Shown here in pieces: positions 43,231 to 51,820 of a DNA stretch of 64,000 nucleotides. The number at the start of each line of letters is the position of its first letter. Within the stretch, counting starts at the first letter, position 1. A program made the position numbers and the translations under genes. This DNA comes from Gillisella terrae (GTDB lineage Bacteria; Pseudomonadota; Alphaproteobacteria; Rhizobiales; Rhizobiaceae), in contig NZ_SSOA01000011.1 of NCBI RefSeq assembly GCF_004801395.1, positions 62,001 to 126,000 on the forward strand. Direction: 5' to 3'. The notes beneath the pieces were generated by a model. It saw only the letters and a list, made by a program, of their open reading frames with translations. It had not been told where the DNA came from and did no database searches.

Positions 43231-44418
43231 ATGACATCGACACAACAGGTCGCAGCTGAGACGTTCGGGCGCACAGAAACAGCAATGACTCTTGAAACGT
43301 TGGAAACGCCTTGTCTGGTGCTGGACACAGAGCGGATGGAGCGTAACATTGCCCGGCTGCGGACCCGGCTTGATGGCCTCGGCGTTTCTCTGCGCCCGCA
43401 TCTGAAAACCTCAAAGTCTGCGGAGGTTGCGCGCCGGGTGATGACCACCCCGGAGGGACCGGCAACCGTTTCCACGCTGAAGGAAGCCGAACAATTTGCC
43501 TCGGCGGGTGTTCGCGACATGATTTATGCGGTCGGCATTACGCCTTCCAAACTGGCGCGCGTTCTCGAATTGCGGGCGAGGGGTGTCGATCTGGTGGTTA
43601 TTCTCGACAATGTGGATCAGGCCCGCGCTGTTGCCGAAGCGTCGATCACCTCCGGGATGCGCATCCCGGCGATGATCGAGATTGATTGTGACGGCCATCG
43701 CTCCGGCGTGGCACCTGCCAATCAGGCCCTCCTGCTCGAAATCGGGCAGACATTGGCTGCGGGTGCAGAATTGCGCGGTGTTCTGACCCATGCAGGTGAC
43801 AGCTACAAGGGCGGAGGGCCGCAAGCGCAGGAGCGTTTTGCCGAAGCCGAGCGCGCCGCCGTTGTTGAAGCAGCACAATTCCTGCATGCTTCCGGCCTGC
43901 CATGCCCGGTTGTCAGCGTTGGCTCCACGCCAACCGCCCACCACGCGCTCGACTTGTCGGGCGTGACAGAAGTGCGGGCGGGCGTCTTCGTATTTTTCGA
44001 TCTCTTCATGGCAGGCGTTGGCATCTGCCAGATCGATGACATCGCCATGAGTGTAATGGCGACCGTTATCGGCCACCAGCGCGAGAAGGGCTGGATCATC
44101 ACCGACGGTGGGTGGATGTCCTTGTCGCGTGATCGCGGTACCAGCAAGCAGGCTGTCGATCAGGGCTATGGTCTGGTCTGCGACATTGAGGGCAAACTGT
44201 ACAGCGACATCATCGTCGCCGATGCCAATCAGGAACATGGCATTCTCGCCGCACGGCCGGGATCCGGTGCGCAACTGCCCGATCTTGCGGTGGGCGACCG
44301 AGTGCGAATCCTTCCAAACCATGCCTGTGCAACAGGCGCGCAGCACGATGCCTATCATGTGGTACGCGGTACATCGCATACCGTCGAGGCCCGCTGGTCT
44401 CGCTTTGGAGGTTGGTGA
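43231..44418 (+). CDS. D-threonine aldolase / D-serine dehydratase-like PLP enzyme
   Basis: 395 residues. The alanine-racemase-like barrel starts at LETPCLVLDTERMERNIARL; the PLP lysine is in LRPHLKTSKSAEVARR. The C-terminal beta domain carries the metal-binding pair in LPNHACATGAQHDAYHVV (His and Cys two residues apart), as in eukaryotic-type D-serine dehydratase (DSD1) and D-threonine aldolase. The enzyme would act on a D-3-hydroxyamino acid, either cleaving it to glycine plus an aldehyde or dehydrating it. The ALDH before it suits the first option; the RidA after it suits the second. Its stop overlaps the ridA start (TGATG). Confidence 0.87.
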   Translation: MTSTQQVAAETFGRTETAMTLETLETPCLVLDTERMERNIARLRTRLDGLGVSLRPHLKTSKSAEVARRVMTTPEGPATVSTLKEAEQFASAGVRDMIYAVGITPSKLARVLELRARGVDLVVILDNVDQARAVAEASITSGMRIPAMIEIDCDGHRSGVAPANQALLLEIGQTLAAGAELRGVLTHAGDSYKGGGPQAQERFAEAERAAVVEAAQFLHASGLPCPVVSVGSTPTAHHALDLSGVTEVRAGVFVFFDLFMAGVGICQIDDIAMSVMATVIGHQREKGWIITDGGWMSLSRDRGTSKQAVDQGYGLVCDIEGKLYSDIIVADANQEHGILAARPGSGAQLPDLAVGDRVRILPNHACATGAQHDAYHVVRGTSHTVEARWSRFGGW

Positions 44419-44822
44419 TGGCTGGACACATCGACATTAACACGGATCAGGCTCCGGCTCCGGCAGGCCATTATGTGCAGGCCAGGATTGCCGGTCAGCA
44501 TGTCTACATATCGGGGCAACTTCCCATTCGCACGGATGGGGCACCGCTCAAAGATAGCGCGTTCGAAACGCAGGCCGAACAGGCCATCGACAACATGCTG
44601 GCGATCCTGCGTGCGGCTGGCGGCAGCCCTGCCGACCTGGTCAGGGTGACCGCCTACATTGTAGGCGTCAGCAACTGGCCACGCTTCAATCAGGTTTATG
44701 CAGGCAAGCTGGGCGATGCAAAACCGGCACGAACTGTCGTTCCAGTGCCTGAATTGCATTACGGATATCTGGTCGAAATCGATGCTATCGCCGTGATTGA
44801 CAAGGATCCGTCTCACGCGTGA
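44418..44822 (+). CDS. ridA: RidA family protein (reactive imine/enamine deaminase)
   Basis: 134 residues with VQARIAGQHVYISGQLPI, ETQAEQAIDNMLAILRAAGG, LVRVTAYIVGVSNWPRFNQV and the C-terminal RTVVPVPELHYGYLVEIDAI. RidA proteins hydrolyse reactive enamines/imines such as 2-aminoacrylate, released by PLP dehydratases and amino-acid oxidases. The catalytic arginine that marks active RidA is plausible as the Arg in PARTVVPV. It is translationally coupled to the D-threonine-aldolase-like gene. A hairpin follows shortly downstream. Confidence 0.9.
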   Translation: MAGHIDINTDQAPAPAGHYVQARIAGQHVYISGQLPIRTDGAPLKDSAFETQAEQAIDNMLAILRAAGGSPADLVRVTAYIVGVSNWPRFNQVYAGKLGDAKPARTVVPVPELHYGYLVEIDAIAVIDKDPSHA

Positions 44823-44858
44823 AAAATAAACGAGGCGGCGCGTTTCACCCGCGCCGCC
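44823..44858 (-). terminator. terminator of the proXWV operon
   Basis: GGCGGCGCG (44834-44842) and CGCGCCGCC (44850-44858) form a nine-base stem with a seven-base loop. Read leftward it is followed by TCGTTTATTTTT, a T-rich tail, so it fits termination of the leftward betaine transporter operon. It also lies just behind ridA. Confidence 0.75.
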
Positions 44859-44981
44859 CACCGCTGATATGCCCCCGATACCTCAGACCTAATTCCTGAA
44901 CTTATCGACGAAACAGCTCGCTCACCCGACACTCTCGGGAGCACGTTCCCACACAATACGCAACCGACAACACGCATATGC

Positions 44982-46019
44982 TCAATCGGTCGATACAACA
45001 GCAGAAGCAAGCGTCTGTAGATCCACCTTACCGATTGCCTCTCCTGATTGGCCAAGCACGAAAAGCTCTTTCGCCTCATTCGCCGTCATCACCTTTATGG
45101 CATCCTCAATCGTGCTGCCAACGGTGATCGAAGCGCCGTTGAATGGCTGCCCTGTGGCCACGGGCGTCATGACCGCCTCGACATGGATGACGCGGCTTCG
45201 GTTCACCTCCTTGACGAAATTGGCGATGTAATCATTGGCAGGCCGAAGCACGATATCCTGACTGCTGCCCTGCTGAATGACTTCGCCGTCGCGCAGAATG
45301 GCGATCTGATCGCCAAGGCGCAAGGCTTCATCCAGATCGTGCGTGATGAAGACGATGGTTTTCTTGATTTCCTTCTGGATATCGAGAAGAACCGTTTGCA
45401 TGTCCATGCGGATCAGCGGATCGAGAGCCGAATAGGCCTCATCCATCAACAGAACGGGCGCATCATTGGACAGCGCTCGGGCCAGACCGACACGCTGCTG
45501 CATGCCACCGCTCAACTGGTTCGGGTATTTTTTTTCAAACCCCTTGAGGCCCACCCGTTCAAGCCAGCGCATGCCAATGTCCACGCTTTTTGAACGGGGA
45601 ATGCCCTGCACGTCCAGTCCGTAAAGCGTGTTGTCAATAACATTGCGGTGGGGAAGAAGTGCAAACTTTTGAAACACCATCGCGGTCTGGTGGCGACGAA
45701 ATTCCCGCAACTCTTTCGCGTTCATCTTCACGACATCGGCACCGTCAACCAACACCTCGCCATCGGTCGGGTCGATGAGACGGTTGATGTGACGTATCAG
45801 GGTTGATTTGCCGGAACCACTCAATCCCATGATGACCTGGATCGAGCCGGAAGGCATTTCAATATTGATATCCTTCAAGCCCAGCACATGGCCAAAACGG
45901 TCGTTGAGTTCAGATTTCGACAGCCCGTTCTTGACCGCTTCAAGATGCGTTTCCGCACCGGGGCCAAAAATTTTGTACAAGTGGCGGATTTTGATACCAC
46001 CGAAACTTCCCTTACCCAT
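44982..46019 (-). CDS. proV: ProV-like ATPase of a betaine/proline betaine ABC importer
   Basis: 345 residues from the ATG at 46019, which overlaps the proW stop by eight bases (ATGGGTAA). Walker A is GLSGSGKST, the signature LSGGMQQRVGLARAL, Walker B LLMDEAYSALDPLIRM, and KKTIVFITHDLDEALRLGDQ follows. It is longer than bare ATPases because of a C-terminal CBS-like region (TVGSTIEDAIKVMTANEAKE to QSGEAIGKVDLQTLAS), which senses ionic strength in OpuA/ProV systems. The YKIFG N-terminal block is typical of ProV. It powers uptake through ProW. Confidence 0.92.
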   Translation of the reverse strand: MGKGSFGGIKIRHLYKIFGPGAETHLEAVKNGLSKSELNDRFGHVLGLKDINIEMPSGSIQVIMGLSGSGKSTLIRHINRLIDPTDGEVLVDGADVVKMNAKELREFRRHQTAMVFQKFALLPHRNVIDNTLYGLDVQGIPRSKSVDIGMRWLERVGLKGFEKKYPNQLSGGMQQRVGLARALSNDAPVLLMDEAYSALDPLIRMDMQTVLLDIQKEIKKTIVFITHDLDEALRLGDQIAILRDGEVIQQGSSQDIVLRPANDYIANFVKEVNRSRVIHVEAVMTPVATGQPFNGASITVGSTIEDAIKVMTANEAKELFVLGQSGEAIGKVDLQTLASAVVSTD

Positions 46020-46899
46020 GAACGATCTCCCGATGCTTCTGGAGCCGCTGTCCATAGGCCTGACTGACTCTGTCAAAAATGATGGCAATGCCGACGATGG
46101 CGAGACCGTTAAATATCCCCAATGTGAAATATTGATTGGCGATAGCTTTCAGAACCGGCTGGCCCAATCCCTGAACACCAATCATGGATGCAACAACCAC
46201 CATGGCCAGTGCCATCATGATGCATTGATTGACGCCAGCCATGATGGTCGGCAGCGCTAACGGCAGCTGCACGTTCTTCAAGCGCTGCCAACTGGATGAA
46301 CCGAAGGCATCTGCCGCCTCCAGAACGTCTTTATCGACGAGGCGGATGCCCAGATCCGTCAGGCGGATCATTGGCGGGATGGCATAAATGACGACAGCGA
46401 TGAGGCCCGGAACTTTGCCAATGCCCAGCAACATGACAACCGGGATCAGGTAAACAAAACTCGGCATGGTCTGCATGATGTCAAGAATGGGACTGACAAC
46501 ACTGCGGAACCCCTTGGAACGGGACATGAGAATGCCGATCGGGATGCCAATAACAATGGACAACACCGTGCTGACGAAGATCATCGAGATCGTCCGCATG
46601 GTATCTTCCCACATGTCGAGATAGCCAATGAGGAGCAACGTCACAAAACAGCCCAGCACGACCTTCCAGTTTCGGCTGGCAAGCCAGGCAATGGCCAGAA
46701 TGATCAAGATGATAATCGGCCATGGCGTTCCGACCATGAAGCGATCCGCGAGAATGAGGAAACGCTGAAGCGGCGAAAAAAGATGCTCTATGCTATCACC
46801 ATAGGCGCGCGTGAAACCGCGGAAACCTTCATCAATGAACTTTTTGAGGTTCCTCAGCGAATCGTCGCCCATATGTGGAAATTCGTAAAACCAGTCCAT
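46012..46899 (-). CDS. proW: ProW-like permease of a betaine ABC importer
   Basis: 295 residues with about six membrane segments, starting after a leader MDWFYEFPHMGDDSLRNLKK. Typical ProW/OpuAB features include LGIGKVPGLIAVVIYAIPPM, the loop AADAFGSSSWQRLKNVQLPL and LPTIMAGVNQCIMMALAMVV. The EAA-type loop contacts ProV. A mosaic repeat separates it from proX upstream. Confidence 0.92.
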   Translation of the reverse strand: MDWFYEFPHMGDDSLRNLKKFIDEGFRGFTRAYGDSIEHLFSPLQRFLILADRFMVGTPWPIIILIILAIAWLASRNWKVVLGCFVTLLLIGYLDMWEDTMRTISMIFVSTVLSIVIGIPIGILMSRSKGFRSVVSPILDIMQTMPSFVYLIPVVMLLGIGKVPGLIAVVIYAIPPMIRLTDLGIRLVDKDVLEAADAFGSSSWQRLKNVQLPLALPTIMAGVNQCIMMALAMVVVASMIGVQGLGQPVLKAIANQYFTLGIFNGLAIVGIAIIFDRVSQAYGQRLQKHREIVHG

Positions 46900-46929
46900 C
46901 CAACATCCCCTTTTGTTTATCCGCGCAAA

Positions 46930-47035
46930 TACAGCACCGTGCGCGCTGTAAGGCGCACAAAGGATGCTGTAACGCTTTAAATCTGCTGCATAATTTTCGC
47001 CTCAAGTCGATTCCGGCTTAAGGAATCATGCAGTA
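46930..47035 (+). repeat. RIME-like mosaic intergenic repeat, copy 4
   Basis: About 106 bases: TACAGCACCGTGCGC to AAAGGATGCTGTAA, then CGCTTTAAATCTGCTGCATA and CTTAAGGAATCATGCAGTAA. It sits inside the proX-proW gap, so it is transcribed within the operon and could lower permease expression relative to the binding protein. Confidence 0.8.
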
Positions 47036-47084
47036 AGTGCGCGTAAAAATGCGGCGCACCGAAAGGCGCGCCGCAGATGTCAGA

Positions 47085-48086
47085 TCAAAGCGAAGCCTTG
47101 ATTTTCTTTTCGGCTTCAGGGGAAACCCAAGGCGTCCAAATGGCAGCATTTTCCTTGAGGAAATGCTTGGCACCTTCTTCACCTGTGGCCTGATTGTCGG
47201 TCATCCAGGCCATCAGCTTGTTGACGGTTTCGTTCTTCCAGGCGCGCTTCTTGAGGTATTCCATCACGGCAGGATCGACACGCTTGGAAAATTTGGTGGA
47301 AACCAGCGTATAGACCTTGTCCGGCATCCATGTGTTCGGCTTCGGATCCGGGCAATCGGCCACAGTGTTGCAACGCTTCCATTCTGCCGCGTCATAACCG
47401 GCACCGGACTCGAGCTTAACCATCGGATATTTGCCCAAAAGAGCGGTTGGAGCCCAATAGTAGCCGACCCAGCCGTGTTTGCGCTCGTATGCCTTGGCAA
47501 TTGAGCCGTCGAGGCCTGCGGCAGAGCCGGTGTCGATCAGATTGAAGCCCGCTTTCTTGGCATCATAGGCCTTGTACAACTGCGAGGTCGTCACTGTGCC
47601 GCCCCAGCCTTGCGGGCCGTTGAAGATCGCACCCTTGCTTGGGTCTTCAGGATCGGGGAAAAGCTCCTTGTGCTTCAGCATGTCAGGGATCGTTTTGATG
47701 TCGGGGTGGGCGTCGGCGATATATTTCGGAATCCACCAACCCTGCTGACCGCCGTCTGGAAGCACTTCAACCGTCGTCATGATACGGCCTTCGTCCGTGC
47801 CGCGTTTGACAACTTCTGGCAGCAGACCGACCCACGCTTCTGGCGCAATATCGGGTTCACCTTTTTCAGACATGGAAGTGATTGTCGGCACGGTGTCACC
47901 GACGGTGACAGAGACGTCGCAGCCATAACCTTTGGTCAGGATAAGCTTGTCCAGTGCAGACAGAACTTCCGCACTCTGCCAGTTCATGGAAGCAACGGTC
48001 ACACTGCCACATTCTGCGGCGTTGGAAACTGATGCGGAGCCAAGAATTCCGAACACCAGGCATGTGGAAGCAAGTAGCGTTTTCAT
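47085..48086 (-). CDS. proX: ProX/OpuAC-like betaine-binding protein
   Basis: 333 residues with a Sec signal peptide (MKTLLASTCLVFGILGSASV, cleavage near SNAAECG). The mature part begins GSVTVASMNWQSAEVLSALD, with VGDTVPTITSMSEKGEPDIA, and the aromatic-rich ligand region includes DGGQQGWWIPKYIADAHP, HGWVGYYWAPTALLGKYP and TWMPDKVYT. Tryptophan cages in this family bind quaternary amines such as glycine betaine, proline betaine or choline. It is the first gene of the importer operon. Nearby N-demethylase and pipecolate-pathway genes suggest a cyclic betaine. Confidence 0.9.
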   Translation of the reverse strand: MKTLLASTCLVFGILGSASVSNAAECGSVTVASMNWQSAEVLSALDKLILTKGYGCDVSVTVGDTVPTITSMSEKGEPDIAPEAWVGLLPEVVKRGTDEGRIMTTVEVLPDGGQQGWWIPKYIADAHPDIKTIPDMLKHKELFPDPEDPSKGAIFNGPQGWGGTVTTSQLYKAYDAKKAGFNLIDTGSAAGLDGSIAKAYERKHGWVGYYWAPTALLGKYPMVKLESGAGYDAAEWKRCNTVADCPDPKPNTWMPDKVYTLVSTKFSKRVDPAVMEYLKKRAWKNETVNKLMAWMTDNQATGEEGAKHFLKENAAIWTPWVSPEAEKKIKASL

Positions 48087-48154
48087 TCAATTCCCCTTTT
48101 TGGCGGCGACTGACGATGACGGGCTGCCGCTTTTTCCCGCCTGCCATGCAGCTG

Positions 48155-48943
48155 TCAGGACTGTCGTCCCAACCACACTGATTTCTGAAATGCAGCTTGC
48201 AGCCCTTCGGATACCGCACGATCGAACCCTGTCGTTCGCATGGCTTCAATGGCCGCAGCCGTTGTCCCACGATAACTCAGAAATGTCTTGACCACGTCCT
48301 CCGGTTTTTGTGCTCGGGTTTCCCACAAGCGACCCATCCCAATCAACAACGAGCAAACCGCCTCGTTGGCTATTGCCGGATCTATTCCCTGCCGAACCGC
48401 GTCCTCCTCCATCGCCGCCATAAGCAGTGCCGGGAATGCGGGACCCGAGCCCGTTAATCCAGTAAAGTAATCGACATGGACCTCATCAGATAGCTCAGGA
48501 GCGTCACCACATGCCGCGAGTATGATCTTGACATGCGCTCGATCATCATAATTGACCTTTTCCGAGGCTATCCAGGGCGTGTAGGACTTCAAAACCTCGG
48601 CCCCTGCATTCGGCAATGCCCGCACCACGCGATCCGTGCCCAGGTGCGCCGAAATGCGCGCTAGCGTTATCCCAGCCATCACCGAGATGATCAGCTTGCC
48701 TGCGGCGTTGATTTTGAGAGCGCCGAAATCTTCCGGTCTGACTGACAGGAGAACAATATCAGACTCATCGACGAGCTGTTGGTTGTCAGGGGTCCAGTTT
48801 GCTCCCGCCGGCAAATCTGCGGGTGAGGAGCGATAGGACAACAAAAGCCGCTCCACAGGCACGATGCCTTTCAGGACCAGTGCACGGGCGAAGGCATTTC
48901 CAAGCCATCCTGCGCCGCCAATGATCCCGACACGTTCCATCAT
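48155..48943 (-). CDS. pyrroline-5-carboxylate reductase family protein (ProC-like)
   Basis: 262 residues. The N-terminal Rossmann motif is VGIIGGAGWLGNAFARAL, and the C-terminal family signature is FTGLTGSGPAFPALLMAAME. Members reduce cyclic imines such as pyrroline-5-carboxylate with NAD(P)H. Here two ATGs at 48943 and 48940 overlap the stop of the TetR gene, so the two are coupled. Because it is tied to a regulator opposite a demethylase gene, it may act on an imino acid in catabolism, for example a piperideine or pyrroline carboxylate, rather than in proline synthesis. Confidence 0.82.
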   Translation of the reverse strand: MMERVGIIGGAGWLGNAFARALVLKGIVPVERLLLSYRSSPADLPAGANWTPDNQQLVDESDIVLLSVRPEDFGALKINAAGKLIISVMAGITLARISAHLGTDRVVRALPNAGAEVLKSYTPWIASEKVNYDDRAHVKIILAACGDAPELSDEVHVDYFTGLTGSGPAFPALLMAAMEEDAVRQGIDPAIANEAVCSLLIGMGRLWETRAQKPEDVVKTFLSYRGTTAAAIEAMRTTGFDRAVSEGLQAAFQKSVWLGRQS

Positions 48944-49590
48944 CTTTTCAACGATATCTCGGGTGGCGGCGTATATCGGTGCCTTGCGCAGAAACGATCC
49001 ATTTCGCGCTGCTGCGGCGCTTGGCCAGTGTAAATCTCGACATATTCGGCAATCCGCGGCATTCTGATGTCAAGATCTTCCTGCACCTGCATCGAGATAT
49101 AGCCGATCTGGACCAGATACAGCGTTCTCGCGCGCACATCGGCAGACCCTTCGGAATAGCCAAAACGCAAGAACATCCGCTTCAACGCCTCAAGGCGCTG
49201 GTCGTCGGCAACCTTTACATCTGCCTGCACCTGCGGCGATTGGATGGCCCAGCTTCTCACCGCAAACTCGAACTGCGAATCGAAGAGTGATCTATCCAGC
49301 CAGCAATCAAACACATTGAGCATCGCCTCTGCGATCGATTCAGCATAAGCCTCGCTCTGCCTTATCAGGGAACCCGTGTTTTTATCGCGCCATCTCGCCA
49401 CAAGCGCCGCCAGCAACGCTTCGCGATCCTTGAAGAACCAGTAGAAGCTGGTGCGCGACAGCTTCAGCCTGGCTGCAAGCGGTTGGATTTTCACCCCATC
49501 GACGCCAGAGTCCAAAAGCGCCTCGTAGGCAGCGTCCAGCCAGCCCTCCGGCGATCCCCTCCATCCGCTGTCACTCGTGAATTGATCCAT
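48940..49590 (-). CDS. TetR/AcrR family transcriptional regulator
   Basis: 216 residues from the ATG at 49590 (MDQFTSDSGWRG). The N-terminal helix-turn-helix is VKIQPLAARLKLSRTSFYWF followed by FKDREALLAALVARW. The ligand-binding C-domain is helical and not specific. It is divergent from the demethylase gene at 49735 with about 140 bases between, and coupled to the ProC-like gene, so both are likely targets. The ligand is unknown. Confidence 0.9.
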   Translation of the reverse strand: MDQFTSDSGWRGSPEGWLDAAYEALLDSGVDGVKIQPLAARLKLSRTSFYWFFKDREALLAALVARWRDKNTGSLIRQSEAYAESIAEAMLNVFDCWLDRSLFDSQFEFAVRSWAIQSPQVQADVKVADDQRLEALKRMFLRFGYSEGSADVRARTLYLVQIGYISMQVQEDLDIRMPRIAEYVEIYTGQAPQQREMDRFCARHRYTPPPEISLKR

Positions 49591-49734
49591 GGATAAAGAG
49601 TAACAAAGCCCAGACGGCCTCACAACAGAAAATGTCCGACATCGTCAGCTAAATTTACACTAATGTTTTTTTAATTGACGGTTGTGTACATTTTAAAATA
49701 GCCTCGTGTTCATTGCCAACCCGTGGAGCCGATG
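49591..49734. promoter_or_regulatory. divergent promoter region, tetR versus demethylase gene
   Basis: AT-rich gap. A TTGACG hexamer at about 49675-49680 is followed by TTTTAAAATAG, but the spacing to a -10 is poor. An imperfect TACACTAA/TTGTGTA pair could be part of a TetR operator. Confidence 0.35.
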
Positions 49735-51771
49735 ATGTCACACGATCCCCTTCTCCAGCCCTTCAAGCTCAAGCATCTCACCTTGCGCAATCGCATCATC
49801 GTCACCTCGCACGAGCCCGCTTACCCGGAAGACGGCATGCCGAAAGGCCGATATCGCGCCTACACAGTGGAGCGTGCCAAGGGTGGAGTTGCTTTGACAA
49901 TGACCGCGGGTTCGGCAGCGGTCTCCAAGGACAGCCCGCCTGTCTTCAACAATCTGCTTGCCTATAAGGATGAGATCGTTCCCTGGCTTCGTGAGATGAC
50001 CGATGCGGTGCATGAGCAGGGCGCGGCGATCATGATCCAGCTGACCCATCTTGGCCGCCGCACGCGATGGGACAAGGGCGACTGGCTGCCAGTCGTGGCC
50101 CCCTCTCATCGGAGAGAGCCAGCCCATCGCGCTTCTGCCAAAAAAATCGAGGACTGGGATATTGAGCGGATCATCAAGGATTTCGCCGATGCAGCCGAAC
50201 GCATGAAGGCAGGTGGCATGGATGGTATCGAGCTTGAAGCCTATGGCCACCTCATCGACCAGTTCACCTCACCACTGACCAACGAGCTTGATGGTCCTTA
50301 TGGCGGCTCGCTCGATAATCGCCTGCGCTTCTGTCTTGAGGTCTTTGCCGCCATGCGAAAACGGGTCGGCGACAACTTCATTCTCGGCGTGCGCTATACC
50401 GCAGACGAGAACCTGCCAGGTGGGACCGACAAAGCCATCGGCATGGAAATTTCAAAACGGCTCAAAGACAGCGGCCTGATCGACTACCTGAACGTCATTC
50501 GTGGCCATATCGACACGGACCCTGGCCTGACCGACGTAATTCCCATTCAGGGCATGCCCAGTGCAGCCCATCTCGATTTCGCCGGTGAAATTCGCGCTGC
50601 TACCAATTTCCCCACCTTCCATGCAGCCCGTGTTCCCGATGTTGCCACCGCCCGCCACGCCATTGCGGCGGGAAAGGTGGACATGATCGGCATGACACGG
50701 GCGCACATGACCGACCCGCATATTGTGCGCAAGATCATGGAAAAGCGCGAGGATGACATTCGCCCCTGTGTTGGTGCCAATTACTGCCTCGACCGGATCT
50801 ATCAGGGCGGGCTCGCCTTCTGCATCCACAATGCCGCGACGGGGCGCGAGGAGACAATGCCGCACACGATCCCGAAAGCCGAGACCGTCAAGAAGGTCGT
50901 CATTGTCGGCGCAGGCCCCGCCGGTCTGGAAGCGGCCCGCGTTGCAGGCACGCGCGGCCATGAGGTTGTCGTGTTTGAGGCGGCCGCCCATGCCGGCGGA
51001 CAGATCCGGCTTACCGCCCAAAGCACGCGGCGAAAAGAAATGATGAGCATCATCGACTGGCGCATGGGCCAGTGCGAAAAGCTTGGCGTGCGATTCCAGT
51101 TCAACACCTGGGCGGAAGCCGATGTGATCGAGGCGGAAAACCCGGACGTGGTGATCATCGCAACGGGCGGCCTGCCGGACACGGACGTGCTCAAATCAGG
51201 CAACGATCTGGTCCTGTCCGCATGGGACATCATCTCCGGCGACGTCAAACCGGGCAGTAACGTGCTCATTTATGATGAGGCGGGGGATCACGCCGCCCTT
51301 CAGGCTGCGGAAGTCATCGCCAATGCGGGTGGCAAGGTCGAAATCATGACCCCCGACCGCTCCTTCTCGCCGGAAGTCATGGCCATGAACCTCGTGCCTT
51401 ACATGCGATCACTGCAAAGGCAAAACGCCACCTTCACCGTCACCTATCGCCTTGAAGCCGCCGAGAAAAAAGGCAACCAATTGATCGCCAAGGTGGGCAG
51501 TGATTACGGCGGCGTGCAGCAGGAACGTCTGGTAGACCAGATCGTCGTTAACAATGGCACGCTGCCGCTGGACGATCTTTATTTTGAACTGAAGCCGCAT
51601 TCCATCAATCTGGGCGAGGTCAATTATGAGGATCTGATTGATGGACGCCCCCAGGCGGTGAAACGCAACGATGCCGGTCGATACCACCTTTATCGCATCG
51701 GCGATGCAGTGGCGGCGCGCAACACCCATGCCGCCATTTTTGACGCCTTGCGGCTGATGAAGGATATTTGA
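49735..51771 (+). CDS. DgcA/StcD-type N-methyl demethylase (FMN/FAD, trimethylamine dehydrogenase family)
   Basis: 678 residues from the ATG at 49735, which lies six bases after GGAG; upstream ATG and GTG codons are closer to or inside that site. The N-terminal FMN barrel (about 1-335) contains QLTHLGRRTRWDKGDW, EAYGHLIDQFTSPLTNELDG and GMTRAHMTDPHIVRK. The Fe-S region reads RPCVGANYCLDRI with a further Cys near 363: one of the four cysteines expected at CxxCxxC is Ala348. A FAD/NAD domain follows (VVIVGAGPAGLEAARVAGTR). Relatives demethylate dimethylglycine (DgcA) or stachydrine (StcD). The adjacent betaine importer supports a methylated amino acid as substrate. Confidence 0.87.
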   Translation: MSHDPLLQPFKLKHLTLRNRIIVTSHEPAYPEDGMPKGRYRAYTVERAKGGVALTMTAGSAAVSKDSPPVFNNLLAYKDEIVPWLREMTDAVHEQGAAIMIQLTHLGRRTRWDKGDWLPVVAPSHRREPAHRASAKKIEDWDIERIIKDFADAAERMKAGGMDGIELEAYGHLIDQFTSPLTNELDGPYGGSLDNRLRFCLEVFAAMRKRVGDNFILGVRYTADENLPGGTDKAIGMEISKRLKDSGLIDYLNVIRGHIDTDPGLTDVIPIQGMPSAAHLDFAGEIRAATNFPTFHAARVPDVATARHAIAAGKVDMIGMTRAHMTDPHIVRKIMEKREDDIRPCVGANYCLDRIYQGGLAFCIHNAATGREETMPHTIPKAETVKKVVIVGAGPAGLEAARVAGTRGHEVVVFEAAAHAGGQIRLTAQSTRRKEMMSIIDWRMGQCEKLGVRFQFNTWAEADVIEAENPDVVIIATGGLPDTDVLKSGNDLVLSAWDIISGDVKPGSNVLIYDEAGDHAALQAAEVIANAGGKVEIMTPDRSFSPEVMAMNLVPYMRSLQRQNATFTVTYRLEAAEKKGNQLIAKVGSDYGGVQQERLVDQIVVNNGTLPLDDLYFELKPHSINLGEVNYEDLIDGRPQAVKRNDAGRYHLYRIGDAVAARNTHAAIFDALRLMKDI

Positions 51772-51820
51772 GCAGAAGAGGGTCTGATACTGCCGGTGAC
51801 AGTAAAAGCATGTCGCGCCG

